Source: Micavibrio sp. UBA1672
GTDB taxonomy: Bacteria > Pseudomonadota > Alphaproteobacteria > Micavibrionales > Micavibrionaceae
Length of the DNA: 12,063 bases
Assembly (NCBI GenBank): GCA_002320665.1
Contig: DCKO01000008.1
Coordinates: 1-12,063, forward strand
Direction of reading: 5' to 3'
Positions 1-6,827 of the stretch are shown here, in pieces. The number at the start of each line of letters is the position of its first letter. Within the stretch, counting starts at the first letter, position 1. The notes under the pieces are model-generated. The model saw only the letters and a program-made list of their open reading frames with translations. It ran no database searches and was not told the origin of the DNA. The position numbers and the translations under genes were made by a program.

Positions 1-109
1 CATCTGGACTGAACCATGCACCAACCGTCCGCCAATTGGATGCGCGCAAACTGATCATATTTTAATCAGAGCCACTGTTTCGCCAGTGGAGGACAACCAA
101 GGGCAACCC
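1..109. other. Left edge of window, possible 3' remnant of an upstream gene
   Basis: No complete gene is visible. On the + strand, one frame is open from base 3 to a TAA at 63-65 (20 codons) and another from base 2 to a TAA at 119-121, so either could be the tail of a gene outside the window. Just after the first stop, a 6-bp stem (72-77 with 84-89) and a second 6-bp stem (98-103 with 107-112) could form hairpins. Neither is followed by a T tract, so I do not call a terminator. The base composition is more GC-rich than the cassette that follows, so this may be element backbone. I recognise no product. Confidence 0.2.
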
Positions 110-137
110 TTGATATTGTAATATCCATAAATATTAT
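110..137 (+). promoter_or_regulatory. Candidate sigma-70 promoter for the hamAB cassette, with overlapping palindrome
   Basis: TTGATA at 110-115 (5 of 6 to the -35 consensus) and TATTAT at 132-137 (5 of 6 to the -10 consensus) are separated by 16 bases. A 14-bp palindrome, GATATTGTAATATC (112-125), overlaps the -35 box and spacer. That is a position from which a repressor could block polymerase. The start site would lie near 144, giving a leader of about 200 nt before hamA. This is read by eye from AT-rich sequence, where chance matches are common. Confidence 0.4.
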
Positions 138-273
138 GAGGCTTTACCATATCGACGAAAAGTGCTTTAGTCTAAGCTTATGGTTTTAATCAAGATTTTG
201 ATTTCGACCAAAAGCGGACGTGATGGATAGTTTTTAGAATTATTAATAAGAGAAATGGTGGGATTTCCCTCTC

Positions 274-308
274 GAAGATAATATGAAGATGTTACTGAGA
301 TTATCTTC
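274..308 (+). repeat. Inverted repeat in the hamA leader
   Basis: A perfect 9-bp inverted repeat, GAAGATAAT (274-282) and ATTATCTTC (300-308), is separated by 17 nt. It ends 26 nt before the hamA ribosome binding site (GAAAGG, 335-340). No T tract follows, so it is not an obvious terminator. It could be a second operator or a leader stem-loop affecting translation or transcript stability. Confidence 0.4.
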
Positions 309-346
309 AGTTCTATTTGTTCTCCCATTTCTTCGAAAGGTAGACT

Positions 347-1291
347 ATGGCTTTAGACAATCTCTTGGGACTTCTGGGTGATACAATTCGTGGTGGCGAA
401 AAGGTCACAGATACGCACTTAAAAATTCTCAATGATTCCATCCTTGTTTCTGATAGCAAAACAAATGTTCATTGTTATAGGTTGCCAATCGATGCAAATG
501 GCCGTGTCAGATTTAAGCCCCTTGCGGAATTTCTCAAGCACAGAATAGTTGATTATGCAATTCCTCGTAAGAGAATTGATGCTGCAAAAGAAAGTCTAAA
601 TAAAACTGGATCAACGGCGGCTTTGCTTAAGTTGCAGAGCGAGGCAAAAGGGCTTTTTACTTCGCTTGCAAAAAGCGGTGAAGGTGGAGAACTACTGGTG
701 TTTGCACTTGCAGAAGCCGTTTTTGGTTTATCTCAGATTATCTGTAAGATGAGCCTCAAGACTTCATCTGAGATGCATTACCATGGTGCTGATGGTGTTT
801 ATGCTGAGGGCGTGGAAGGCGGCATTCTAAAAGTTTATTGGGGAGAGTCAAAGTTATATGGAGATGCCACGACAGCGGTTAGAAATTGTTTGAATTCATT
901 AGCTCCATTTTTAAATGAACCAGATAGTGAGGGGGCGGCTCGTTCCCGCGACGTATTTTTGATTAATGAATTTTCAGATTTCGAAGACCCAAAACTGACA
1001 GAGGGATTAAAACGTTATTTTAATTTGGATGATACAAAGTCCCTATCTTTAAGACATTGTGGGATTGCTTTGATTGGGTTTGATAGTGACGCCTATCTTG
1101 ATGATGGATTAAATGATGATGAAGCTGCATTGGAAAAGAAGCTAAATGATCAAATGCCAGCATGGCTAAAACAGATAAAGAATCGTATTGGAAAGGAAGG
1201 TATAGATCAATATGATATTCACTTTATTTGCATACCTATGAGAGCTGTAGAAGATTTTCGTAGTTATTTTATAGGGTTGTTGGAGAATTGA
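347..1291 (+). CDS. hamA: HamA, DUF1837 nuclease-like effector of the Hachiman anti-phage system
   Basis: This 314-aa protein is read as the DUF1837-family effector that pairs with the HamB helicase. In studied Hachiman systems, HamA is a PD-(D/E)XK-like nuclease held in a complex with HamB and released to degrade DNA when genome damage by phage is sensed. Visible support: GEGGELL (residues 111-117) gives the helical Glu. A following SLKTSSEMHYHGADG stretch (136-150) ends in a candidate metal-binding Asp149. VYWGESKLYGD (163-173) supplies the E-x-K pair, Glu167 and Lys169. The C-terminal third is less conserved. The ATG follows GAAAGG with 6-nt spacing. hamB begins one base after the stop, so the two are co-transcribed and probably translationally coupled. 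The catalytic motif looks intact. Residue roles are inferred from motif order, not structure. Confidence 0.88.
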   Translation: MALDNLLGLLGDTIRGGEKVTDTHLKILNDSILVSDSKTNVHCYRLPIDANGRVRFKPLAEFLKHRIVDYAIPRKRIDAAKESLNKTGSTAALLKLQSEAKGLFTSLAKSGEGGELLVFALAEAVFGLSQIICKMSLKTSSEMHYHGADGVYAEGVEGGILKVYWGESKLYGDATTAVRNCLNSLAPFLNEPDSEGAARSRDVFLINEFSDFEDPKLTEGLKRYFNLDDTKSLSLRHCGIALIGFDSDAYLDDGLNDDEAALEKKLNDQMPAWLKQIKNRIGKEGIDQYDIHFICIPMRAVEDFRSYFIGLLEN

Positions 1292-1292
1292 T

Positions 1293-3914
1293 GTGAGTTT
1301 ATCGCAGCTACAGGAATGGCTTATAAGTGATGATGGAATAAAGAGTAAACTCGACGACTTAAGGGTTTGGTCTGCTGGCTTAAGTTTTGGCGAAAATACA
1401 CTAGAGCTGGAGGAAACTCAACTTACTCATGATTGGCAAAAATTGCTCTTTGCTGCAAGTATTCTTGCAGAAAGCAATGAGAAGTTCTGTCAAGAATATG
1501 CTTTGATGATCGCCCAAAGTGCAGTGTGCTACTCTGACGATCCAATGTACAAAGATGCAGGAAGTTTGGTTCTATCTAGGTTGTCTAATTATAGAGCGAT
1601 TGAGCTTGCTAAGGCGAAAGAACTTATTGTTGATCAGTTGAACGAACGTGTAGGCGTTATTGAACAACTACTGTGGACTAGAAGACGACTAATTTCTGAA
1701 ATCCCAATAAATTTACACCACTCTCTATCAGGGAACCGCTTTCAAATTAATCTTTGGGAAGAGCTGGCTGATGCTGACTGGCTATCTGCTACCGCACCCA
1801 CAGCGGCAGGTAAAACCTTCATAATATTGAATTGGCTTTTAACTCAATTTTCTAAAGGAAAATGTCATTCTTGTGTTTTTATCGCTCCAACGAGAGCTTT
1901 AGTCTCTGAAATAGAAAAGCAGTTGAATGAATTAAAATTTGAGCACGACCTTAAAGAACTTAAAGTCACTTCTTTACCGTTGAAAGAATTGGCAGATTCG
2001 AAAACTCCTTTTATTTCTGTATTTACTCAAGAAAGGTTGCATATTTTTCTTAACGCTAGCAAGTCTCCTCACAAATTCGACATTGCTATAATTGATGAGG
2101 CCCAAAAGGTTTCAGACGAAAGGCGAGGAGTTATTTTGCAGGATGCTCTAGAGCGCGTCGTTCGAGCCAGTCCTGATTGCCGTGTAGTGTTTTTAAGTCC
2201 TCACTCGCAAAATCCAGAAGACTTGTTACAAGAGGCTCCTCCTGCTGCTAATCGAGCGGTTGTTCCCAGTACATCATCTACAGTAATTCAAAATTTATTG
2301 GTGGCAGAGCAGGTTCCCAGAAAAACAACTCAATGGACATTGTCGCTTGCTGATGGAGCGGGAAAGTTAGAAAAACTAGGTGGTTTTAGTCTTCTTGATC
2401 GCCCAACTACTATAAAGAAAAAAATGGCGTTTATCGCGTTAGCATTAGGAAAAAATAGTTCGGGAACGTTGGTTTATGTTAATAGGGCGGACGATGCGGA
2501 AAAGATAGCCGCTTTAATTTATGAAGGTCTAGATAGCTTGGGTTTTTCTGGGGTTGATGACAGCGAACTAGCTGAGCTATCTGAGTCTTGTAAGAAAATA
2601 ATTCATCCCAAATATCAGCTTGTTCCGATTGTAAAGCGTGGCGTTGCCTTTCATTACGGGAATATGCCCTCAATCGTTAGAGAGGAAATTGAGAGGTTAT
2701 TCACTTCTGGGAAAATTCGATATTTGGTATCCACATCAACATTGATCGAGGGGGTTAATCTTGCGTGTAAAACCATTATTGTGAGAGGTCCTAAGAAAGG
2801 TATTGGTAAAGAAATGTCTCCGCAAGATTTCTGGAATCTGGCCGGTAGGGCCGGACGTTGGGGGGCAGACTTTAATGGAAATATTGTATGTGTGGATGTA
2901 AGCAAACCTGACGTTTGGCCAAGTGGCTTGCCTCAAAAGACTGCGTATCCAATAAAGCGAGAAACAGATAGTGTTGTACAAGAGTACAGAGAATTGTCGT
3001 CCTATCTTGAAAGTCGTATGGATATGAAAACTTCAGATTTAGACCCAAAGTTGGAGCATGTTGCAGCTTATCTTATGAGTTGGCAATATAGGGAAGGTTC
3101 TCTGAAAGATGCTCCGCCAATAAAGACAATAGATTTGGAGAGTGCTAATAAGCTAGAGCAGCTCATACAACCAACGTTAGATGGCATAACAGTGCTACCA
3201 GAAATTATTGATGCGAACCCTGGCATCTCTATAGTGGCGCTACAAAGGCTTATGAATTATTTCCGAGAATATTCTGGTGAGCCTGAAAGGCTGCTTCCTT
3301 TGCCGCCTGAAGACGACGATTCGGTTGAACAATTCGTATTCATTTTCGACATTATAAATTTAACATTAGCTCCAGTATTTGCGCCAGAAAGTCGCGTTCT
3401 TCCATGCGCTCTTACAACGTGGGATTGGATGCGTGGCAAGACATTAGGTCAAATGATTTCAGCTCGTATAAAACGAGAGAAGGATAAGAAAAATTACGTC
3501 TCTGACAGCGAAATACCATATCCCAGGTTAATTAGGGAAACCATGGCTTCAGTTGAAGAGATTGCACGCTTTTATGCGCCTAAGTATTTAGCGGCTTACT
3601 TGTCTGTTCTTCGACAGTTCTTTCATGAAAAAAACTGTGATAGCTTGTTCCCTAGCGAGCTTTCATATGATCTCTTCTTGGAGTTTGGTGTTAGTACAAA
3701 AACCTTAATATCTTTGATTAGCCTTGGTTTATCTAGAACCAGTGCTGTGGAGCTTGGAGAGTTTTATGGCCGTAGTGATATGACGGAAGATGAAGTGTTA
3801 TCACGGCTTAACGCAAGAGAGTGGGAAATACTAGATCTTCCCCCGTTGGTCAAAAGGGAAATAGATAAGCTTATTGCGACCAAGATTGATGAAGGAAAAT
3901 TAACTGAGGGATAA
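1293..3914 (+). CDS. hamB: HamB, superfamily 2 helicase of the Hachiman system
   Basis: This 873-aa DExH/D-type helicase is the damage-sensing, ATP-driven partner of HamA. Motifs are in order: Walker A APTAAGKT (168-175), motif Ia APTRALV (198-204), motif II DEAQ (268-271), motif III LSPHSQ (301-306), VAFHYGNMP (451-459), motif V VSTSTLIEGVNL (479-490), and motif VI NLAGRAGRWG (515-524). The last two resemble Ski2/RecQ-like helicases that end the core with GRAGR. The N-terminal ~150 residues and the C-terminal ~330 are helical and family-specific; the latter probably contact HamA or DNA. It starts at GTG: the overlapping ATG at 1291 is followed at once by a stop, whereas GTG 1293 sits 7 nt after GGAG. 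All catalytic motifs are intact, so the system appears functional. Confidence 0.9.
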   Translation: MSLSQLQEWLISDDGIKSKLDDLRVWSAGLSFGENTLELEETQLTHDWQKLLFAASILAESNEKFCQEYALMIAQSAVCYSDDPMYKDAGSLVLSRLSNYRAIELAKAKELIVDQLNERVGVIEQLLWTRRRLISEIPINLHHSLSGNRFQINLWEELADADWLSATAPTAAGKTFIILNWLLTQFSKGKCHSCVFIAPTRALVSEIEKQLNELKFEHDLKELKVTSLPLKELADSKTPFISVFTQERLHIFLNASKSPHKFDIAIIDEAQKVSDERRGVILQDALERVVRASPDCRVVFLSPHSQNPEDLLQEAPPAANRAVVPSTSSTVIQNLLVAEQVPRKTTQWTLSLADGAGKLEKLGGFSLLDRPTTIKKKMAFIALALGKNSSGTLVYVNRADDAEKIAALIYEGLDSLGFSGVDDSELAELSESCKKIIHPKYQLVPIVKRGVAFHYGNMPSIVREEIERLFTSGKIRYLVSTSTLIEGVNLACKTIIVRGPKKGIGKEMSPQDFWNLAGRAGRWGADFNGNIVCVDVSKPDVWPSGLPQKTAYPIKRETDSVVQEYRELSSYLESRMDMKTSDLDPKLEHVAAYLMSWQYREGSLKDAPPIKTIDLESANKLEQLIQPTLDGITVLPEIIDANPGISIVALQRLMNYFREYSGEPERLLPLPPEDDDSVEQFVFIFDIINLTLAPVFAPESRVLPCALTTWDWMRGKTLGQMISARIKREKDKKNYVSDSEIPYPRLIRETMASVEEIARFYAPKYLAAYLSVLRQFFHEKNCDSLFPSELSYDLFLEFGVSTKTLISLISLGLSRTSAVELGEFYGRSDMTEDEVLSRLNAREWEILDLPPLVKREIDKLIATKIDEGKLTEG

Positions 3915-3934
3915 TTTAGCTGCGAGGATTTTTT

Positions 3935-4231
3935 ATGGCAAAGGCTAAACCTGTAAAAATTGGTGGAATGAGTTTTGACAGAAAAGGCGACGCGTTAAGT
4001 TTCATGAAAAATATGTTAAACAAGTATTCTCCCGAAGAAAAGGTTGATGAGATTGATTCTAAATTTCTCTCCAGCGCAATACTAAGGCATCCTGAGGCTG
4101 ACGACAAAATAGGTGTCGGAATTAAACACTTTTTTGTTCGAAGAGCTGATTATGGAACCAAGTGCTTCTGGCTGGAAAGAATTGACGGGACAGTGGAGCG
4201 CTTTTCGTATAAGTACTGTATTGATGGCTAA
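3935..4231 (+). CDS. Small stand-alone DUF3223/DCL-domain protein
   Basis: The 98-aa product is essentially one DUF3223 (DCL-like) domain. Matching features are a basic N-terminus, a helical FMKNMLNKYSPEEKV segment (23-37), RHPEADDKIG (51-60), the GIKHFFV strand (62-68), CFWLERIDG (77-85) and the terminal FSYKYCI (90-96). In plants this fold occurs in the chloroplast protein DCL, needed for plastid rRNA maturation, and at the C-termini of RNA polymerase IV/V large subunits. The bacterial role is unknown to me. RNA or nucleic-acid handling is an inference from those relatives. It starts 20 nt after the hamB stop with GAGGA 6 nt before the ATG, so it belongs to the same operon. It could modulate Hachiman, be an independent defence component, or be an unrelated passenger. 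Confidence 0.75.
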   Translation: MAKAKPVKIGGMSFDRKGDALSFMKNMLNKYSPEEKVDEIDSKFLSSAILRHPEADDKIGVGIKHFFVRRADYGTKCFWLERIDGTVERFSYKYCIDG

Positions 4232-4314
4232 AACAATGCCATGGTTTTATGGGAAAAAGTGTATTAATTACAGCGTAATTTTAAATATCACTGTTTACTC
4301 ATAAGGAGAATTTG

Positions 4315-5064
4315 GTGCACGGAATTCCAAGCATGTTCTTAACGCATGCCTCTGACGTTTTGGGGGACACAAGTGACGGGCTTTCAGGAAGCAGTATAGT
4401 AAAGGCCTTCACAGCTTATGCGTTTGACCTAGATGTAAACATTCCACACGCTTCCTATCCATTTGGTGCTGGAGTTCCAAATAAGAGAACAGCACTTCTG
4501 GAAAACTTAAAGTGTTTTTCCCCAAAAGATCAGTACAGAATAATAAAGGAATTGTGTGAGCACCCAAATCTTCCGAAGCCTGCGCCAGATAGTGTCAATA
4601 ACCTAAAAATCCAGCTCATTGCAAGGTATGGTGATCAATTCGGTGCGGTTAGCTCAGAGACATTAAATGTCTCGTTAGTTGAAGAGGTAAAGCATTGGCT
4701 ATCTGATTATCCTGATAGTTTGAACCTTTACGATACTGCTTTAACAAAATTCAATAACAATGTTTTTGAGCGAAATTTATTAGATGATCTAAGGCTATCG
4801 CTAGAGCTGTTGTTAAAGGTGATTTTTCAGAACACAAAATCCTTCGAAAACCAAATTCCTCATATAGGTAGTTTCATTAGTACCAATGGTGGATCAAAGG
4901 AATTTTCGAATATGTTTCGTACATTAGTAGATTATTATTCCAAGTATCAAAATTCGTTCGTAAAGCACAATGATGCTGTAATTGAGGAAGAAGTTGAGTT
5001 TATATTTGAGATGACTTCATCTTTCATGAAACATCTGGTCAAAATGAACGTTCGGGGGGGGTAA
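4315..5064 (+). CDS. Putative abortive-infection (AbiJ-like, HEPN-type) protein
   Basis: The 249-aa protein appears to have two parts. Residues ~10-85 contain a GDTSDGLSGSSIVKAF segment and an NKRTALLENL helix (56-65), which recall the N-terminal domains placed before HEPN domains in AbiJ-type proteins. Residues ~150-245 are all-helical. They contain RNLLDDLRLSLELLLK (153-168) and YYSKYQNSFVKHND (207-220), then an acidic helix. N213-x4-H218 sits where HEPN ribonucleases carry R-x4-6-H, so the motif may be variant or degenerate. AAGGAG (4303-4308) lies 6 nt before GTG 4315; the in-frame TTG at 4312 is too close. The gene is 83 nt downstream of the DUF3223 gene on the same strand. Eight consecutive G residues precede the stop. 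The family assignment rests on pattern recall only; the toxin role is inferred. Confidence 0.55.
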   Translation: MHGIPSMFLTHASDVLGDTSDGLSGSSIVKAFTAYAFDLDVNIPHASYPFGAGVPNKRTALLENLKCFSPKDQYRIIKELCEHPNLPKPAPDSVNNLKIQLIARYGDQFGAVSSETLNVSLVEEVKHWLSDYPDSLNLYDTALTKFNNNVFERNLLDDLRLSLELLLKVIFQNTKSFENQIPHIGSFISTNGGSKEFSNMFRTLVDYYSKYQNSFVKHNDAVIEEEVEFIFEMTSSFMKHLVKMNVRGG

Positions 5065-5089
5065 CAAGCAGCCAGCACAACGCATTATC

Positions 5090-5173
5090 TTGCACCTCTG
5101 CTGCAAGTGTTGATGTCCGCTATCGGTCGATAGGTGCAAATGATTTTTTCTTAAGGGGAAAAGCCTTTCCCCT
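5090..5173. repeat. Cluster of dyads downstream of the defence cassette
   Basis: Three inverted repeats are packed together. TTGCACCT (5090-5097) pairs with AGGTGCAA (5132-5139). CTATCGGTCGATAG (5120-5133) is a 14-bp palindrome with a 2-bp centre, inside the first dyad. AGGGGAAA (5154-5161) pairs with TTTCCCCT (5166-5173) across 4 nt. The last is followed by GATCTC rather than T residues, so it is a poor intrinsic terminator. Roles could be operator sites, recombinase or partition-protein sites, or ssDNA hairpins. Confidence 0.45.
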
Positions 5174-5277
5174 GATCTCAACCGAAGGATCGTTTTCGAT
5201 CACCCCATTCCAGCGGGGCCACCCCGCAACGCCCCGACTTGCTTATCACGTAAGGGCAAAGGGCATTGCATCCCCTC

Positions 5278-5355
5278 AAAATCAAGAAAAATAGTAAGCC
5301 CCGTGTTGTCGCTACGCTCCGGCCCGCGCCATGGCTTACGATTTATCGTGATTTT
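5278..5355. repeat. Imperfect 23-bp inverted repeat upstream of ardA
   Basis: Bases 5278-5300 match the reverse complement of 5333-5355 at 20 of 23 positions, including GTAAGCC/GGCTTAC nearest the 32-nt loop. A T run (5351-5357) overlaps the right arm end. A smaller 6-bp hairpin lies upstream (5213-5218 with 5222-5227), and GCCTAGTCG occurs twice in tandem at 5365-5373 and 5374-5382. The rest of the 387-bp gap between 5064 and ardA has no supportable gene. A long mismatched stem before ardA recalls single-strand promoters of plasmid leading regions. That link is inference. Confidence 0.5.
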
Positions 5356-5451
5356 TTCACCCCCGCCTAGTCGGCCTAGTCGCCAGAGGTTCATACGCGA
5401 GGCAAAGCGCTTCGCTATAAACCTCAACGGCGAATTTAAGGAGATTAGGCA

Positions 5452-5964
5452 ATGTGTGACCCTAGAATTTATGTGGCGGATTTGACGGCTTATGTGAATG
5501 GCAAGCTTCACGGTGTATGGATCGAGGCAACAGATGACCCTGATGATATCAGGGAGCAGATCAATGCGATGCTAGCGGCTAGCCCCGAAGGTTTTGCAGA
5601 AGAATGGGCCATTCATGATTATGAAGGTTTTGGCGGTGTTGATTTAGGAGAATATGAAAGCATCGACTATGTTCACGATGTGGCGTTTTTCATCGAGCAG
5701 CATGGCAAAATAGGGGCGGAACTCCTATCGCATTTTGGCGGCGATCTGGAGGATGCAGGTAAAGCCATAGAAGACCATTATGCGGGCTGTTATAAATCCC
5801 TGTCTGATTATGCAGCAGAGCTAACCGAAAGCACTACGCAAATCCCTGAAAGCTTACAATTCTATATTGATTATGAGCGCATGGGCCGCGACATGGAAAT
5901 GTCAGGCGATATTTACACCATAGAAACAGCCCATGACGAGGTGCACGTTTTTTGGTCACATTAA
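5452..5964 (+). CDS. ardA: Anti-restriction protein ArdA
   Basis: The 170-aa, strongly acidic protein has the length and character of ArdA, a dimeric B-DNA mimic that occupies the DNA-binding groove of type I restriction-modification enzymes and protects incoming plasmid DNA. Family landmarks are RIYVADLTAYVNGKLHGVWIE near the N-terminus (5-25), EEWAIHDYEGFGG (50-62), the central SHFGGDLEDAGKAIEDHYAG (93-112), and YIDYERMGRDMEMSGDIYTIE...HVFW at the C-terminus (138-168). AAGGAG (5438-5443) lies 8 nt before the ATG. It is monocistronic, with a repeat-rich leader. Its stop overlaps the stop of the convergent 67-aa gene by 3 nt. The gene appears complete. Confidence 0.93.
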   Translation: MCDPRIYVADLTAYVNGKLHGVWIEATDDPDDIREQINAMLAASPEGFAEEWAIHDYEGFGGVDLGEYESIDYVHDVAFFIEQHGKIGAELLSHFGGDLEDAGKAIEDHYAGCYKSLSDYAAELTESTTQIPESLQFYIDYERMGRDMEMSGDIYTIETAHDEVHVFWSH

Positions 5965-6164
5965 GGGCAATTTGCCGGATGGCTCTGGCCATCCGGTTCT
6001 CTCATGATTTCCTGTGCGGCGTCGCGGATCAGGCATTTTTGCCTGTCGCTCACGCTCCAATCCTTGAGGAAAGGCATCAGGCGCTTCTTCCAATCTTCGG
6101 GGTGGTTGCGCTTTAAGCTCCTGATCCAGTTTTTCGTGTTTTCAAATTCTAATGCAGTAAACAT
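5961..6164 (-). CDS. Hypothetical 67-aa protein, last gene of the small-gene operon
   Basis: I do not recognise this product. It is a small, highly charged, tryptophan-containing helical protein (NTKNWIRSLKRNHPEDWKKR near the N-terminus) with no signal peptide or membrane segment. The ATG overlaps the end of the preceding gene by 16 nt and has AGGAAAG upstream. Its stop (TTA on the + strand, 5961-5963) overlaps the ardA stop, and its last dozen codons lie in the 5975-5996 hairpin. The hairpin makes the natural end of the protein less certain. Confidence 0.5.
   Translation of the reverse strand: MFTALEFENTKNWIRSLKRNHPEDWKKRLMPFLKDWSVSDRQKCLIRDAAQEIMREPDGQSHPANCP
5975..5996. terminator. Hairpin beside the ardA stop, possible bidirectional terminator
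   Basis: CCGGATGGC (5975-5983) pairs perfectly with GCCATCCGG (5988-5996) across a 4-nt loop, 10 nt after the ardA stop. The + strand continues TTCTCTC and the - strand continues CAAATTG, so the U tracts are weak. It lies inside the last codons of the convergent 67-aa gene. Its position between two converging units suits a shared terminator or a block to antisense read-through. Confidence 0.5.
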
Positions 6165-6598
6165 GAGGCTCTTTCCTCTTGCGTCATTTCATCAAGCATC
6201 CACGAGATTAAAACCCGTTTTCTTTTCGGGATGGATTCATCGGCTAGTAGCGCTGCGATACTCCATGGCCAATTGGCCGGATCGCAGTCATGGAGCGAGG
6301 TCAGATAGTTCTTGATGTTCTCTTTTTCCTGATCAGAGACCAGTGCCAGCATCAGGACAATATGCAGATCATCAAGCTTGCCGCTTGCAATACATTCAGC
6401 CGGAGATTTGCCGCCCAGATCACGGCGGCGCTTTCTTCTCATAAAATTAAGGCTGGAGGGGCCGAATACGCCGTAAATCACTCTGGCCAGTTCATCATCC
6501 CCGCGCGTAAATGCCAGTAATACATCCCTGAAAGTCTCGGGGATGATCTGATAGCGGAACATTTCGGCAAATGCCAGCCAGTCTCTATTTACGCTCAT
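6149..6598 (-). CDS. Hypothetical 149-aa protein with a possible antitoxin-like segment
   Basis: I do not recognise a family with confidence. The protein is helical, with a basic patch (MRRKRRRD, 53-60) leading into LGGKSPAECIASGKLDDLHIVL (61-82). That segment faintly resembles the toxin-binding region of Xre/MbcA/ParS (DUF2384) antitoxins, but no RES or other partner toxin is adjacent, so I give this little weight. The frame extends up to ATG 6673, but that start overlaps the previous gene by 89 nt and has no ribosome site. ATG 6598 overlaps it by 14 nt, behind GGGG, and fits the operon pattern better. It overlaps the 67-aa gene by 16 nt. Confidence 0.6.
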   Translation of the reverse strand: MSVNRDWLAFAEMFRYQIIPETFRDVLLAFTRGDDELARVIYGVFGPSSLNFMRRKRRRDLGGKSPAECIASGKLDDLHIVLMLALVSDQEKENIKNYLTSLHDCDPANWPWSIAALLADESIPKRKRVLISWMLDEMTQEERASCLLH

Positions 6599-6827
6599 AA
6601 AATTCAAACCCCAGTGCTTCGCGGCAAAAAGCCCATGCTTCACCCACCAGAAAGATTTGTTCCAGCGGATCATCTGTGATACGGCTTATGATCTCCCTAA
6701 GAAGCGCTGACCTATCATCATGATCAAGGTTCTGAATCTCTGCGAGGGTCTCAACCCCTATAAGCAGCCCATGAAGTTCTTTGATCATGGAACCGAACTT
6801 GGGGTGATCTATTGCTGCGCGTAACAT
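6585..6827 (-). CDS. Hypothetical 80-aa protein
   Basis: Not recognised. It is a small acidic, mostly helical protein with no signal peptide. The middle segment DHDDRSALLREIISRITDDPLEQ (35-57) is amphipathic. GAGGTG lies 5 nt before the ATG, a good ribosome site. The start overlaps the preceding gene by 19 nt and the end overlaps the 149-aa gene by 14 nt, which argues for translational coupling. It is probably cytoplasmic. Confidence 0.6.
   Translation of the reverse strand: MLRAAIDHPKFGSMIKELHGLLIGVETLAEIQNLDHDDRSALLREIISRITDDPLEQIFLVGEAWAFCREALGFEFYERK

Noticed and set aside
2479..3439. Several 60-83 codon frames on the - strand within hamB
   Set aside because: They lie wholly inside a gene with a full set of helicase motifs, overlap each other and resemble no family.
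4266..4282. AATTAC/GTAATT hairpin between the DUF3223 and HEPN-like genes as a terminator
   Set aside because: The 6-bp AT-rich stem is too weak and the following T run too short to split the operon.
4113..4304. 63-codon + strand frame overlapping the DUF3223 gene
   Set aside because: It is out of frame with a clear domain match and has no ribosome site.
4312..4314. TTG as start of the HEPN-like gene
   Set aside because: It lies only 3 nt after AAGGAG; GTG at 4315 has proper spacing.
5200..5511. Opposed frames in the ardA leader (5200-5511 - and 5303-5485 +)
   Set aside because: They run across inverted repeats and into the ardA start, have unnatural composition and lack ribosome sites.
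6599..6673. Longer N-terminus for the 149-aa protein from ATG 6673
   Set aside because: It would overlap the preceding gene by 89 nt and has no ribosome site; ATG 6598 fits the operon's short overlaps.
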